Below, in pieces: positions 24,176 through 36,174 of a stretch of DNA of 64,000 bases. Location: positions 391,274-455,273 of the forward strand of contig CAUYUJ010019281.1 in the NCBI GenBank assembly GCA_963575745.1. The letters run 5' to 3'. A program made the position numbers and the translations under genes. Source of the DNA: Prorocentrum cordatum. Taxonomy: Eukaryota; Sar; Dinophyceae; Prorocentrales; Prorocentraceae. Within the stretch, counting starts at the first letter, position 1, and each line of letters starts with the position of its first letter. Below the pieces are notes generated by a model. That model was not told the DNA's origin. It did no database searches and saw only the letters and a list, made by a program, of their open reading frames with translations.

Positions 24176-24514
24176 GCAGGATCCTTTGGTGCTTCGTCGG
24201 GGTCTGCTTGTCCGTCGTAGCACGCTCCTAGCTCGTCTGAGGTCGTCGGACGTCGTCTAGGGTCTAGGGGTCTCTCTGACCGACTTGGGCCCGATTGGGG
24301 CGCTTCAGGGCCTGTTTGGACAGGATTCCGGGCGTCTTGGAGGCCTCTGAGGCTTTATGCTTGGCCATCTTCGGGTGTCCCTGCCCATGTCACGCCGCCG
24401 GGAGGTGTCTTGAGGTATATCAGAATTGACGTGTGGCCTATTCGAACCAGCTATCGAGCCAGCTGTTCTCCGAGTCGCTGTGGACATATTTCGGGGAACA
24501 CGTGGGCGATAAAA

Positions 24515-24810
24515 CCTTTGTCTTTCTCTCCATCTCTCTCTCTCTCTCTCTTTATACCTGTGTCTTTCTCGCCATGTGTTCTGCTTCTCTTCCTCTTGAT
24601 CTGTTTTTGTCGCTGACTCCCCCCCTATCTCTCTTTCACTTCGTCTCGCTGTCTCTCTCTCTCTCTTTATTTATCCATCTCTCTTTCTTTCTCGTTTTCT
24701 CTCTTTTTCGCTATGTCTCCACCTCTCTCCCTGTCGCTACGTCTTTCCTGTGTCTCCTCAAAGTTGATTTCTCTCTCGCGCTCTCTCCCTCTCTCTTTCT
24801 TTATCTCTCT
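24515..24810 (+). repeat. TC/TTTC pyrimidine tract
   Basis: Interrupted (TC)n like the 23.1-23.7 kb tract. Confidence 0.9.
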
Positions 24811-25014
24811 CTTCTGCTCAGCCGCCCTGTGTCTCCCACACCCTTGTCTCCCGACAGGACGGCGCAGAGTGTCATTTCTGCCACGAGTGCGCATGGACAG
24901 GCCTGCAGCTCCGGATGCAGCAGGGAGGGGCCACAGACAAGGGGCGTTGGAGTGGGGTGGGCAAGAACTAATTGACGACGGCAAGAGAGGTGATGGTACA
25001 GACGGGGATGAACT

Positions 25015-25160
25015 TGAGGAGGGCCAGGAGGAGGAGGAGGAGGAAAAAGAGGAGGAGGAGGAACAGGAAGAGGAGGACGAGAAAGACAATGACGAGGACG
25101 ACGAGAAAGACACAAATGAAGAGGAGGAGGACGACGACGACAAGAGCAAGAAAGAGGGGG
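25015..25160 (+). repeat. GGA then GACGA purine tract
   Basis: (GGA)n passing into GACGAGGACGA and GAAGAGG units; a poly-Glu/Asp frame is open across it. Confidence 0.9.
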
Positions 25161-25334
25161 ATTGATCTGAACGTAGCGTTAGTTGTGCTCGTGCGGCTGC
25201 CTCTGGGGAGGCCCTCGCCGCCGCGGCCTGCCCCGCCCCGGAACTCCTGATCGGGGCTGGCGCCCCTAGAGGAAATGGTCCAGGGGGCTCGGTGAATCGC
25301 GACGTGGGGTTTTTGTTCGAACGTCTGGCCTGGA

Positions 25335-25402
25335 GACCCACACGAGGCCCCAGGGCCGTCGGAAAACGACTCGTGACTCACGATGCAGGCCGGCCCCGGG
25401 GA
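25335..25402 (-). repeat. Dispersed 75-bp repeat family, copy
   Basis: On the minus strand: GGCCGGCCTGCATCGTGAGT, then CACGAGTCGTTTTCCGACGG and CCCTGGGGCC. It matches 10263-10320 and 33505-33555. Confidence 0.65.
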
Positions 25403-26959
25403 AGGGGCCGAGGCTTCCGCGGTTCCACGTTGTGTAAGAGTTACGGAGTCGGATCTCGGGGAACGGTTAGGGGGCCACATGCGAACCCTACCCCTACCCC
25501 CCCCACCATTTCGGAGGGGGAGTGCGGGGCTCACTTCGCGAAGGGGCGGAGGCCAGGAAGGAGGGAGAGCGGAGGGACAGCAGCGAGGCCTCGCTTCGCA
25601 GCACCAGCGCGTGGGCTCCGCCGCGCACGCGTGGTGGAGGCACCTTGTTGCCACAGCATGCGCCCCCACGAGGCCTTCTTCCCTTCGAGGCAAGTACGTA
25701 CCCCTTTTTTTGAAGCCATGCCGGAAAAAGCATGGGAAACTAAAACAATTGTAGTGTGAACGAGGAGGAGGAGGAGCGGGAGGAGGAGGAGGAGGGAGAG
25801 TCGAGGTGGATTCGAGAGGGCTTGAGGGAGGAGTCGCGCGACACTCGCGCCCATATCCGGCCCAGGTCCCTGAGACCAGTTTCTCACGTGCTGTCCAGTG
25901 CATCGGTGTTCGCTTTCAGCCTCCTGTGGCTGCTCCTCCCTCTCCTTCTCCCCCTCCCTCTCCCCCCTCCTCCCCCTCCTCCCCCTTCCTTCTCCCAGGC
26001 GTCTGGCGGGCTGGCTGTTTTTTCTGCCCTCCGCAGGCCCCAAGAAGCCTCGACCCCTTCCCTGGTACCAGCTCTGCACCCCGAAGCCGGGCCCAAGAAC
26101 TGCCCCCCCCGCCCCAGAGACCAATATTGAGGAAGGACACGCCAGGACTCAATGATTCCATCCGCCCGTAGTCGTAAGTCGGGCCTGTCCCTCTACAGGA
26201 GGAATGTTCAAGAATAGTAAAAAAATGTCCGTGGACGATGCTTCTATTATTTGTTGATTATGTTTGTGTATGCTTCGACTAGTTTCTATGTTTTCGTCCA
26301 ACATTCGCTTGTAGGGGCACATGTCCGAACTAACCGTAGTCGGGTCCCCCTCCTCCGCCAGCTAAGCCGCGCACGAGACCGCCCGCCCGCGCCGAGAGAG
26401 CCCCCGCTGGGGCAGGAGGAGACGAAGCGAGGAGGGAAGATGAGGAGTTCGAGGATGGAGGGAAGAGGAGGAAGAGGAAGAGGAGGAGGAGGATGGAGGG
26501 AGGTGCATGAGTAGGAGGAGGAGGAGGAGGAGGAGGAGGGGGAGGAGGAGCTCACAAACTAGTCACTAGTCAGAACAGCGTGACACAGTTTCGTGCCCCG
26601 TGCGCACACCAGCCAGCCCAGATCCGCATCACTTTGCGAGCCCAAGTCCGTATCAAACTACTGCCCGAACGGCCCTGATGATTCGGGAGGCGGCATCGCT
26701 GTTCTGTTTCCCCTCGCCTCGGAAACACTGCCACCTGCTATAACACTGCAGCTCTACCCCTGCATGCCCGCGCGGCTCCTCTGTTTTTGTTGTTTTGTCT
26801 TGCAGTCAAACCGCCTCCCTTTCTCCAGGCACCTATTGTGACAGGCTTCGCTATGATGGCGAGCGCACGTCGCCTAAACCGGCATTGCTTGTATCGGTTA
26901 AACTCTGTTGCCAATTTCTTGACGCGACGGCTCTCGCAGGCCTACGCTGACGCAGCGGA
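25403..26959. other. No gene recognised; short GGA and CTC tracts
   Basis: (GGA) tracts lie at 25762-25800 and 26400-26550 and a CTC tract at 25930-25995. Nothing else can be supported. Confidence 0.4.
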
Positions 26960-27130
26960 AAGGAGGATGAGGAGGAGGAGGAGGAGGAGGAGGAGGAGGA
27001 GGAGGAGGAGGAGGAGAGGGAGGAGGAGGAGGAGGAGGAGGAGGAGGAGGAGGAGGAGGAGGAGAATGGAGTTGGAGGAGGGAAGGATGGAGCGAGGTGG
27101 GAAAGAAGAGGAGGTGGAGGAGGGAGGGCA
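26960..27130 (+). repeat. GGA array
   Basis: (GGA)n, nearly perfect at 26965-27062, then GGA/GAAGA units. Confidence 0.95.
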
Positions 27131-27449
27131 GAAGCGGCATCGGGGAACCTCGTTCGAGACGAAGGCCGGTGCAGCGGGCGCCCGACCCCGCGGCATGGCT
27201 TCGTCGGGCCGGCAGCGCCCAGAGGCGCGACCGCGGCGAGGCCGAAGTTAGGAGGTGCTGGAGCGGACCTCGTCCAGCAGCAGGCGGTGGGCGCACCACG
27301 TCCCCCGCCCCCGCCGCTCACGGAGGAGCTGTATCCCAAGGGGTGGGGATGCGGGGTGCTGACCCCCGAAGGGGCGCGCTCACCCTGCTCCCCGCTTGGA
27401 TCTCTGAGCAGTCTTGACCCTCAGGGCGGCGTGGTCGCGCTGGCGGCAG

Positions 27450-28200
27450 CGGGCCCTCCACTCAGGCAGAACGCCGCCCATGCTGAGGCCGCGCAGGGTC
27501 ATGAGCACGCGTCGTCGTCTGCTGCGTCAGTGAGCTTCTGCGCGCTCCCCGCAGCTCTCTTGCCCGCCTTGGGCCACAGCCCAAGCCGCACCCGATCCAG
27601 GTGGACCATGCCTGTTCTGGTGGGGCCCGCTGGCGGACATGGCTTCTTGAGCCTCTCGCCCAGCCACCTCCCGCCAGGCACTCCGAAGAAGCCTCAGCGC
27701 TCGCAGAACCAGCAATCCAGCTTACGGTGCAGGCGGAGCGATGCGACTCGTCGATTCGTTCGCCCCCAATCTGCACCCGCATGCCCAGGGGCCCACGCAA
27801 CTCGCTCAAGAGCTCGGTCGACTGGCGGAGCCAGAAGCACGGCGTCTTCAGCCAGGTCGCCATGGCCTCGTCCGATCTCGAACAGCGGCGCACCCGACAG
27901 CTCCTGCAATTGTCTGTGATCTGGTGAGCCGAGGTGAACGTGGCGCACAGGCTCGATGCCAGTGCGGCCGGCTTCGCCCTGGCGGCGGCCCTTTGCTGGC
28001 GACGCCCAGCAGCAGCAACAGCAGCAGCAGCAGCAGCAGCCGCAGCTGCAGCTGCTGCAGCAGCGTCCAGTGCTGCACTGTCGCGGTCATCTGCTGGAGC
28101 TCGCGCCTCTTGGGCTGGGATGTCGGGCAGCAGGTCCACCACTGAATTGCCACGTCGTCACGTAGCGCTCCTGGTACCCTCCTCTCGAAGGCCTCCTCAA
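27450..28200 (-). pseudogene. Possible retroelement C-terminal fragment
   Basis: The minus strand carries a frame with ordinary-looking coding composition. It includes an alanine/glutamine stretch encoded by a CAG-type repeat, then FTSAHQITDNCRSC and ATWLKTPCFW. The His-Cys-Cys...Pro-Cys arrangement resembles the C-terminal zinc-binding segment of dinoflagellate LINE-like polyproteins. I could not link it to an RT domain, and a host gene exon is an alternative. Low confidence. Confidence 0.3.
28005..28062 (+). repeat. CAG/GCAGCT trinucleotide repeat
   Basis: AGCAGCAACAGCAGCAGCAG, then CCGCAGCTGCAGCTGCTGCAG; partly self-complementary. Confidence 0.9.
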
Positions 28201-28734
28201 CGGAGAAGGGGTGAGTTGACATGCTCCACCGACACCTCAGCAAGCCGGCGCTCTCGAAGAGCTGGACCAACCCGGTGCTACAGATCGGCGCCGGCCCCCG
28301 TATGATGCGAGTTTGTCCGTGTAGAAACATGACGCCTTTGGAGGATTCGAGCGCGAGTGCAGTAGGTTCACGTCGTGTCGACCGGCGGCGACCCCGCCGG
28401 CGTCGCTCATCTTTCAACGCCCCGCCGGCGACCCATAATCGGCCCGTCGTTGAACGATTCGGCGTTTCTGAAGCGGCCGATCGTTTGAGGTTGGGCGATT
28501 CCGGAGGTGTCAGGAGCCAGCGCCAGGGTCGGCACGACGCGAACTTGCTGTAGCAGCGCCCGCAGTTCTCCGAGGTGCACGGTCTGCGGTTGCCCGCCAG
28601 AGGTCCCAGCATCGCGGCGCGCAGCTGGACGGTGCCGTCGCACACGCGGCGCGGTGCTGGACCAACTCGCCTCAGGGATGGCGACTTGGGCTCGGGGACT
28701 TCGCTCGCGTCTCCACGAGGCAACAAGCGGAGAG

Positions 28735-28890
28735 GCAGGAGAGAGATCGGAGGAGGTGGAGAGGGAAGAGGAGGAGGGGGGGAGGGAGGGATGGTCGGAG
28801 GAGGGGGGAGGAGTGGCAGGAGGAGAGAATTCGAGGTGAGGAGGAAGGGCGGCAGGGAGGAAGGGAGGCAGAGAGGGAGGGATGAGAAAG
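28735..28890 (+). repeat. GGA purine-rich tract
   Basis: GGAGG, GAGGAA and GGGAGG units. Confidence 0.85.
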
Positions 28891-29518
28891 AGATCAGATC
28901 AGATCCGACTCTGGGGGGCCGAGTCTCTGCATCAACTAGCAGCGACAAACCGCAGGCCCCTGAGTGGCCTGCGTGGGCAGCCTCACTCGGTCACCAGCCC
29001 CTGCGGGCGCGACCAAGCGCTCGGGCCTCCTGTCCGCCCTAGGGCGCATGCTCGAGGGGGGCGGTGGCACGACTCAGAACTCCGTCACAGGTGCCCCCGA
29101 GACTTCGCCCGCGGTTCGGGTTTTGGAGCTCTCCGGGTCTGGGCCGTCAACCGACGAGAATCCCCTTGGACTCCTTCCAGGCTACGATGTTCGGAGCGGC
29201 TGCGGCAGCGGCACCAGCAGAGCAGGGGGGGAGGGCTCCTCGCGCCGCCAGCTCGCGGAGGCGAGCAGAGGCCGTTGGCATCGGTCTCCGAGCAGCCTCT
29301 CGGGCGATCGTGGCCACATCGCAAGCTCTCGCAGCGGCGAGCGCCCGCTTCTCAGCTGTGTTCCCTCCCTCCCTCCCCCCCCCAGAGTCCCAGCTCCACC
29401 CCCCTCCGCCACATACTGCTGCACGTGCACGGCTTGCTTCACTCCTACCTCACTCAACGCGTGATGCGATCCAGCAACTTCGCCGCACCTCTCTCGAGCG
29501 CCCCCCTCGGGGCTGCAC

Positions 29519-30160
29519 CTACCTTCCGCTCCCCGCCTGCGACCTACAAGTACTGCAGAAGGTGCGCTCGAGCTCTGGCACCTTCGAATCAATGGCAAAG
29601 GCGAGCCGATACCTCTCCGCCTGCTTCTCCTGCTCCCGCGTCACTCGGGCCCTGCACGCACGACGTTCTTCCGCGAGCTCGAGCAGCGGCCACACCATCA
29701 CCACGTCGCGCCAATGCGCCTCGAAGCACTTCCTGCAGTCCTCTGGGCACTTGGGGTCTCGGGCAGCTCCTTGCACCAGCGCCACCCACACCTGCAGGAA
29801 CGGGGGGGGCCCGGAGAGGGCGCGTCGCCGTCGGACTCCTTCGGCTTCCGCACCGTGTTGTGGTGCTGCACGCCTGCTGCTTTGGCGGCCGCGACCACCA
29901 CAGCCTCGATCGGCACGAGGAACGTGACACGACGACGCCGCAGACGTCCCTGAGCACCGCCGCGTTCGTGAGCGACAGCTTCGTGACAATGATCCCGCGC
30001 TGCTTGAGAACGTCCCGCCGCCACCCTTCGCCTGCCCCTTCGCCGTCTCGAGGAGCTTTGCCGCCTTTGACGTGGGCTCGCTGCTGCCTGCCCCTGGTGC
30101 GGCAGGCGGCTCCAGCATCCACGAGGGCCGCTTGCTCATGAGCGCTGCGGTGCCGAAGCC
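29519..30160 (-). pseudogene. Unrecognised coding remnant, frameshifted
   Basis: On the minus strand, coding-like peptide stretches follow one another in three frames: LKQRGIIVTKLSLTNAAVLR near 30000, TFLVPIEAVVVAAAKAAGVQ near 29910, then FLQVWVALVQGAARDPKCPE and DCRKCFEAHWRDVVMVWPLL down to 29650. The order and composition suggest one original protein broken by two indels, or a gene with short introns. I do not recognise the family. A duplicated or mobile gene is possible. Confidence 0.4.
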
Positions 30161-30839
30161 AAGGGGGGCGGGGTTCAGGAGCAGGATCCAGGTGCGTGCG
30201 TCTATGGGCCAGAACAGCTTCAAAGCTGTGGCCAGAGCACACGCGCAACGGGCATTGATGCGAAGACGGGGGTATGTACCGATTGTAGGCACCAATTGCA
30301 GATGACGGACAGACATGTTATTGCAAAACCCTCGAGCAAGCGGCTATCGCACATGCCGCCGACAGATGGCCCGAGAGGCGAACGCAGTTAGACACACAGC
30401 ACTGGTTGGATATACCCGCGGCGCTCGACAATGCTTGATGCCACTGGCGCGCAACACTATGTGTATGTACGGCACGTCGGTCAGGCAAGCTAGCACCACA
30501 ACAGCATCACCGCCATCACACAGCATACCTTGATGCTGCTTCTCGGTACCGATATCGCTCAGTGCTAGCTCAGGTTCAGTTTCCAGTCCAGGAGTGTTGT
30601 GACCAGGAGGGGGTATTGCGACCGTCAGCGACCTACTCCGAAGCTCACGGACATCAATATGCAATACCATCTCCTCCCTCCACCGAGCGGAACAATTCCA
30701 GGAACGTATCATCTAAGAGGGCTAGTGGGTCGGGCCCCTCTCCAAGAACCCCCAGGCCCCCCGCATTCTCCCTGTACATACGGGCCGAGGGATGAGCACA
30801 ATCAGCTAGACGACCACTAGGGGGATCCAGGAACGATTT

Positions 30840-32500
30840 CCAACCGTCGCAAGTAGCGCGGCAATCACTTGCAATTGAAACTGTGACCGACGCACCCGCT
30901 CCTGCAAGAACCGAAGCCGTCGGATCCGAGCTTCCAGCTTGGGAGGCAGCAGCCGCCAGTAGGCCAGCACATCTGCGTTCGAAAGGGGACGACGATGTGT
31001 CCCAGCGTGCGGATCAAACGCGTCTCCACGCGTTGCACGCCGAGCAAGAGATGCGACCTAATTCGCCAGCCGTCGATACTCTGCACTCGTTGGTACATAC
31101 GCCCCAGTACCAGAAATCTCTGCATTGCAAACTTGGCTCATAAACAAACAACGCCGTAATCGATATGTAATGCCAGGAAGATGTCAAACACGCCCCATGG
31201 AGTAACAACCTGATTGCGTTGCACTACGCCTAGCCTTGAGTTCGACAGCATAGCAATGGGGCATAGCACTAACTTGAAGGCCCAGGGATTTGATTACCTG
31301 CGCAGCACGACCAGGAAGCGACATAACACCCTCACGCAGTAGCCGAAGCGCCTGCCACGATCCCCTCCCCACGAAGCATACCAGTGTATCCTGCTTGCTA
31401 GGGTCCTGTTTATATCCGTCTTGCCAAAGGGATCGACCGAGATCCTCATTCGTACGACGACTGATAGCAGTAAGGTCCCGAAGCGAAGTAAACTCCTGCC
31501 CACCAACTTCTTAGTAATATCATCGGCGTATTGAGTATGAGACAGGTCCTGGCGCGTGCCAGACACGGGGTAAGTAACAGAGAGACACTGCGAATACCGA
31601 GCCCAGCTGTGCTGGGCTTCCCGCCAGCGCTCCACGGCAGGGGCAAAGGTGTCCACAAACGAGCGTGCAGCAGACCCATCTCTCATGAGACCACCGCTGC
31701 TTGGACGAAGCGTGACGTGTTCATCAGATCCCCGAAGTTGCACCACGGTCCATCGGTACTTTTGTTCCCCATAACCCGAGGACCCAGGCCAGAACATACA
31801 TTGGATTGCCGCACGCATAGGGTCCCAAGAGCTAGAGCTGAACGCATTTGCAAGGTCATGTGCATTCGTGATGTGCGACAAGCCAACGCGCCACAGATGA
31901 TATCCGCTAGTATTCTGAACTAGTTGCGCCTCCTCCCCACGGTGATACGGAGCAAAACCATTATCACGGTCTCCAAAAGCACCCGGCCCCCTTTGATGCA
32001 TGAGGTTGGCCATGAACAATTTCCCCATCGGGTCCAACAGGTGGCAGGACGTGGTAGCGGGGCCCCTTCACTACAGTGCCAAAGAGGGGCCCATCCAGAC
32101 CTGAGCATTGCCAGGCACCCAAAGAATAATTTCTGGAATCCAAGAAGGCGAACACCCTCAGGAGGAGCACCCACACCTGCAGAGTTAGTCTTACATTGCT
32201 TCAGAGGGTACAAATCCAGCCACCATAATTCAAGAGGCGGATCCCAGGACGGCCCAGCCCGACGCTTGCCATCCTTCAGAATGCCACGGCGGACACCCTG
32301 AAAATCATGTCCAGCAGCCTTGCGGTCAGCATATGTCGGCGCAGCATACGGCAATGCACGAGATAGTATAGAATCCCTCCACCCCTTCCAGTTCTGTATC
32401 TGTGTAGCCCCCATTCCCCCATCAGCGCCTGCACGTGGAAATTCGGCAGCAAGCTCAGCCGCACTGGCCACATCACCTCGGACACCCTGATAGTCACGCT
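30840..32500 (-). pseudogene. LINE reverse transcriptase (minus strand), decayed
   Basis: Reading from 32500 downwards: a linker with PPLELWWLDLYPLKQCK, then after a frameshift an RT palm with a DLANAFSSSSWDP segment (the D...AF box), a GG..RDGSAA...F segment, and an intact catalytic YADD at 31519-31530. Downstream, at about 30900-30960, comes LEARIRRLRFLQERVRR, the basic RRLRxLQ element typical of the C-terminal region of dinoflagellate LINEs. Frameshifts near 32000 and 31300 and several stops make it inactive as read. No endonuclease domain is recognisable upstream; that side is taken by the purine array at 32640. Confidence 0.7.
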
Positions 32501-32639
32501 TTTGGGGGTCCGAATCGTGTGCCTCCGACCCCTCTACAAAGTCGTGCAGCCTCCGCTAGCCGCCGCTCTTGTCAAACCTTATGCATCTTCTCAGTATGCT
32601 GCTGCTGCCTCTCTCGACCCTCTCGATGAAGCCGCTTGC

Positions 32640-33322
32640 CGGATGAGAAGGAGCAGGAGGAGGACGAGGAGGAGGAAGAGGAGGAGGAGGAGGAGGAGGA
32701 GGAGGAGGAAGAGGAGGAGGGGGAGAAAGAGGAGGAGGAGGAGGAGCGGGGGCAGAGGAGGAGGAGGAGGAGGAGGAGGAGGAGGAGGAGGAGGACGAGG
32801 AAGAGGAGAGGAGGAGGAGGAGGAGGAGGAAGAGGAGAAGGAGGAGGAAGAGGAGAAAGGAGGGAGGAGGAGGCAGGAGGAGGAGATGGAGGAGAGGGAG
32901 GAGGAGTGAGGATAGGAGGAGGAAGGGCAGGAGAAGGAGGAGGAGGAGCAAGAGCGAGGAGGAGGAGGCGGAGGAGGAGGAGGAGGAGGAGGGAAAAGGA
33001 GGAGGAGACGAAGGGAGGAGGAAGGAGGAGGAGGAGGAGGAGGAGGAGGATAATGAGGGAGGAGGAGAAGGAGGAGGAGGTAGCAGCAGGAGGAGGAGCA
33101 GCAGCATAGGAGGAGCGGAGGAGGAGTAGAGGAGGAGGAGGAGGAGAGGAGGAGGAGGAGGAGGAGGAGGAGGAGGAGGAGGAGGTGGAGGCGGAGGAGG
33201 AGGAGGAGGAGCAGCAGCAGCAGGAGGAGAAGGAGCAGGAGGAGAAGGAGCAGGAGGAGGAAGAGGAGAAGCGAGGAAGGAAGGAAGAAAGGGAGGGAGG
33301 GAGGGAGGGACAGGAGGATCCT
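32640..33322 (+). repeat. Longest GGA array of the window
   Basis: About 680 bases of (GGA)n with AGA, GCA and GGG variants on the plus strand. Uninterrupted open frames on the minus strand (Ser/Pro/Leu) are artefacts. It abuts the 5' side of the minus-strand LINE. Confidence 0.95.
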
Positions 33323-33504
33323 TGAAGGTGGAGTGGATTGCTGCCCCTTGACCCCCTCTGGGAGCGCGGGAGCATCGGGCGCCAGAGCGGGCGTCCGTGG
33401 ACAGCACGCGCGCCGCCTTCGAGGCCTGCCGCCAGCGGGCCCCCAGGCCTCCGACGCCGTGGCTGCTTCGTACACGTCGACCCCTGGAGGTCTGGAAGAA
33501 CTGT

Positions 33505-33555
33505 TTTGTTCCAGGGCCGGTTCTGCATCTCGAGCCGTTTTTGATAGTCCCTGTT
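33505..33555 (+). repeat. Dispersed 75-bp repeat family, copy
   Basis: GGGCCGGTTCTGCATCTCGA, then GCCGTTTTTGATAGTCCC. Confidence 0.65.
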
Positions 33556-34660
33556 GCGCGGAGCCGAGAGCAGCCTTCCGTCGTGACCTAGTCCACTGCG
33601 AGAGGAGGTCCAGGTCAGGTATTGATGACCACGGGTATGCTTTGGAGAGATGTCGCAGCCTCAGCCATTGGATCTATGGCTCGCTCCCCATGCATCAGCA
33701 TGCGCACATGGCGGATCGCTAAGTGAGAAGGCCGCTTGAGTGGGGAATCCCTGGCAAGGCTTCGGGCTGCGCATAGATAGCCTCCACAGGTGGTCCCAGC
33801 TGGCCCCAACGGGCCCCCCGAGCAGTTCCAGCTGGCATCAACAGGCCCTCGAGCAGTTTGGGGCGGCTCCAACAACCCATCCTTGGGTTGCGGAGCGCCC
33901 CATAGACGCCGCCAAAGGCAGCGTCGGGGTGCCGAGACCGCCCGAGACTAATTACTCGGGGGGCATGTTGAGGCCAGCTGGGACTACCTGGGGTTGCAAG
34001 GTGACGCCAGCCGGGACTACCTGGGGGGGGGCTCTCCTTTCGCGCAGCCCGAATTCTGTACGATCCGAGGATAATGCAACACGGCAAAATATCACAACCA
34101 GAGCCCTGGGTCCCATCTTTCTTTCTGCTGTATCTTTGGAGCCAGAGCGATTTGTGATGGTTCCAGGGCCGGAAGCCAGGGCGAGAATGCCTGGTGCAAA
34201 AGACTTGCAACGCCCAGATCTGAGGGAGTGCATGGGGCGCCCTCCCCTCAGGGGCAACGATAGAGGGGATATGCTCACAGGGGGATGTATCGACCCACAA
34301 TCGCCCATCCATCGCCGAGAGGGGCCCGATAGCCTCAACCTCCTCATGAACGTTCGGACTCGCTATATGGGGACTTATCGCCGATCAATCGCCGATTCCA
34401 GCTCGATGTCTCCCTCCCTGGGCAGATCCCCTCTGGTGGTTCTCGGGTCATAACTCGAGCCTCCGGCGGCCGTTTGGCACGCTCCGGGCAGCCCGGGACG
34501 CCCTTCGGGGAGGCGCAATCGCTAGAAGGCACCCCGAGGCTGGGAAGCTGACGAGAGCAGGCAAAGATCGCGTCCGCTCTTAGAGCGAGCTTGGTACGTA
34601 TTCTGATTCGTTTCAACACTTTCCAAGCGGCCACGTGGTCCATCTGTCCGGTTGTTGACG
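33556..34660. other. No gene recognised
   Basis: A possible eroded member of the dispersed 75-bp family lies at about 34135-34185 (GAGCGATTTGTGATGGTTCC). I see no supported gene. Confidence 0.4.
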
Positions 34661-34664
34661 CGCT

Positions 34665-35280
34665 CTCTCCTCCTCCTCCTCCTCCTCCTCCTCCTCCCTC
34701 CCCCCCCTCCTCCCCTCCTCCTCCCTACCTCCTCCTCTCCTAATCTCCTCATCCCTCCTCCTCCTCCTCCTCACTTGCTCCTCCTCCATCCTCCTCTGGC
34801 TCCTCTCCTCCTTGCAGAGCTCCTCTTCCTCCTCCTCCTCCCCTCCTCCCTCTCCTCCCTCCTCCTCATCCTCGGATCCTTCCCTCCTCACAAGATGCAG
34901 AACTGCGCCTCCTCCGCAAGAGGAAGAACACATCGAACCTCGAGTCGCCCTATCGCTGTCACTCCTCCCCCCTCCGCGCCGGGCCCTCGGCGCGGGCCGC
35001 CCGCGCCTGGCTGCCATGGGCGCCGCCACGCCCCTGTGCCCACTGGTCGCGGGCCACTTGCAGCGGGCGGCGCGCCGCCGCCCCCTCCCCGCGCGGGGGG
35101 GCCGGGGGGAAGGAAGAGGCAAATTTCCTTTGCCACTACCCCTCCTCGTCCCCTCCTCCCACCATCCTCCCCTCCCCCTCCCCTCCCCTCCCCTCTCCCC
35201 TCTTTCTCCCGTCTCATCCCCTCCTCCCCTCCTCCTCCCCTCCCCCTCCCATCCCCTCCCCTCCCCTCCCCTCCCAAGAA
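34665..35280 (+). repeat. TCC/CCTCC pyrimidine tracts
   Basis: (CTC)n at 34665-34900 and CCCTCC/CCCCT units at 35140-35280, separated by 240 bases of GC-rich DNA. Confidence 0.9.
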
Positions 35281-35454
35281 CAAGATGGACCGACAACCTC
35301 TTAGGGCTACGGCCCCGCCGCCGTCCTCTTTAGGCGGCGCTCCTCGCGCATGCGCGGAGCGGAGTCGGCGCTCGCCTTGCCTCGCCTCGCCTCGCCTCGC
35401 CCTGGGGACACGAGTCTGACCCGCACGCCATCCCCCCCCCCCCCCACCCCGGAG

Positions 35455-35580
35455 GAGGCGGGAGGAGGAGGAGGAGGAGGGGAGGGGAGGGGGAGGAATG
35501 CGCCCGCCCGCGGGAGGAGAGGGGGGAGGGAGGGGGGCGCCCGCCCGCGGGAGGGCAGGTGGAGGGAGGGCGCGGGTAAG
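35455..35580 (+). repeat. GGA/GGGA purine tract
   Basis: Purine-rich; opposite in polarity to the preceding CTC tracts. Confidence 0.85.
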
Positions 35581-36170
35581 GTCGACCTGCCTCTAGAAGA
35601 CCAACGTCTGAGGCCCATGCCGCCCATGCCATATGCCACCCTCGTTGTCTAGCCGCAAGCGTCTACAGACACAGTGGGTTCTGTTGCGTGTGCAGACGCA
35701 TTCGGGGTGGATGCGTCAATGAGCAACGCGGCCGTCGCGTTCGGCGCAGTACAAGGCCGGAGAAATGGTCGATCCGTCTATGGCATGCTCCTGTTCTCAA
35801 GCAGATCCCACAAGGCATTCCGAGTGAGAGGAGAGCGGACAAGATTTGGATCCATACCCGCAGTGGGTATGGTTACAAACCTTGCCCGCACGCCTCTGCC
35901 TTCTAGAGTTTCGGCCTTCTGGGATATGGAAGGGGGACGGGGCCGCCCGAAGGCCGAGGCGCAGTAGACCTGGATAATAATCTAGCCGCCAGGGTCTAGA
36001 TTTGTGCCCATATCCATTTGGCCTCAGGTGTCGGGGGAAGAGAGCCCGAAGCCCAAATCGGAGGTTGGGGGGTGAGATCGCAGCGGAACGGAGACCCCCA
36101 ACCGGGAAATCGTTTTGTTTCGTTCGTGTCGTGCGTGCGGGCGAGGCGAAGCTGCGTGGGCGCGCGAGAG
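35581..36170. other. No gene recognised; small hairpin
   Basis: CCATACCC and GGGTATGG (35852-35872) form an 8-bp stem with a 5-base loop. A degenerate inverted pair around TCTAG lies near 35980-36000. No gene. Confidence 0.4.
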
Positions 36171-36174
36171 GAGT

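Noticed and set aside
32556-33528. Ser/Pro/Leu-rich minus-strand proteins
   Set aside because: Artefacts of the GGA array.
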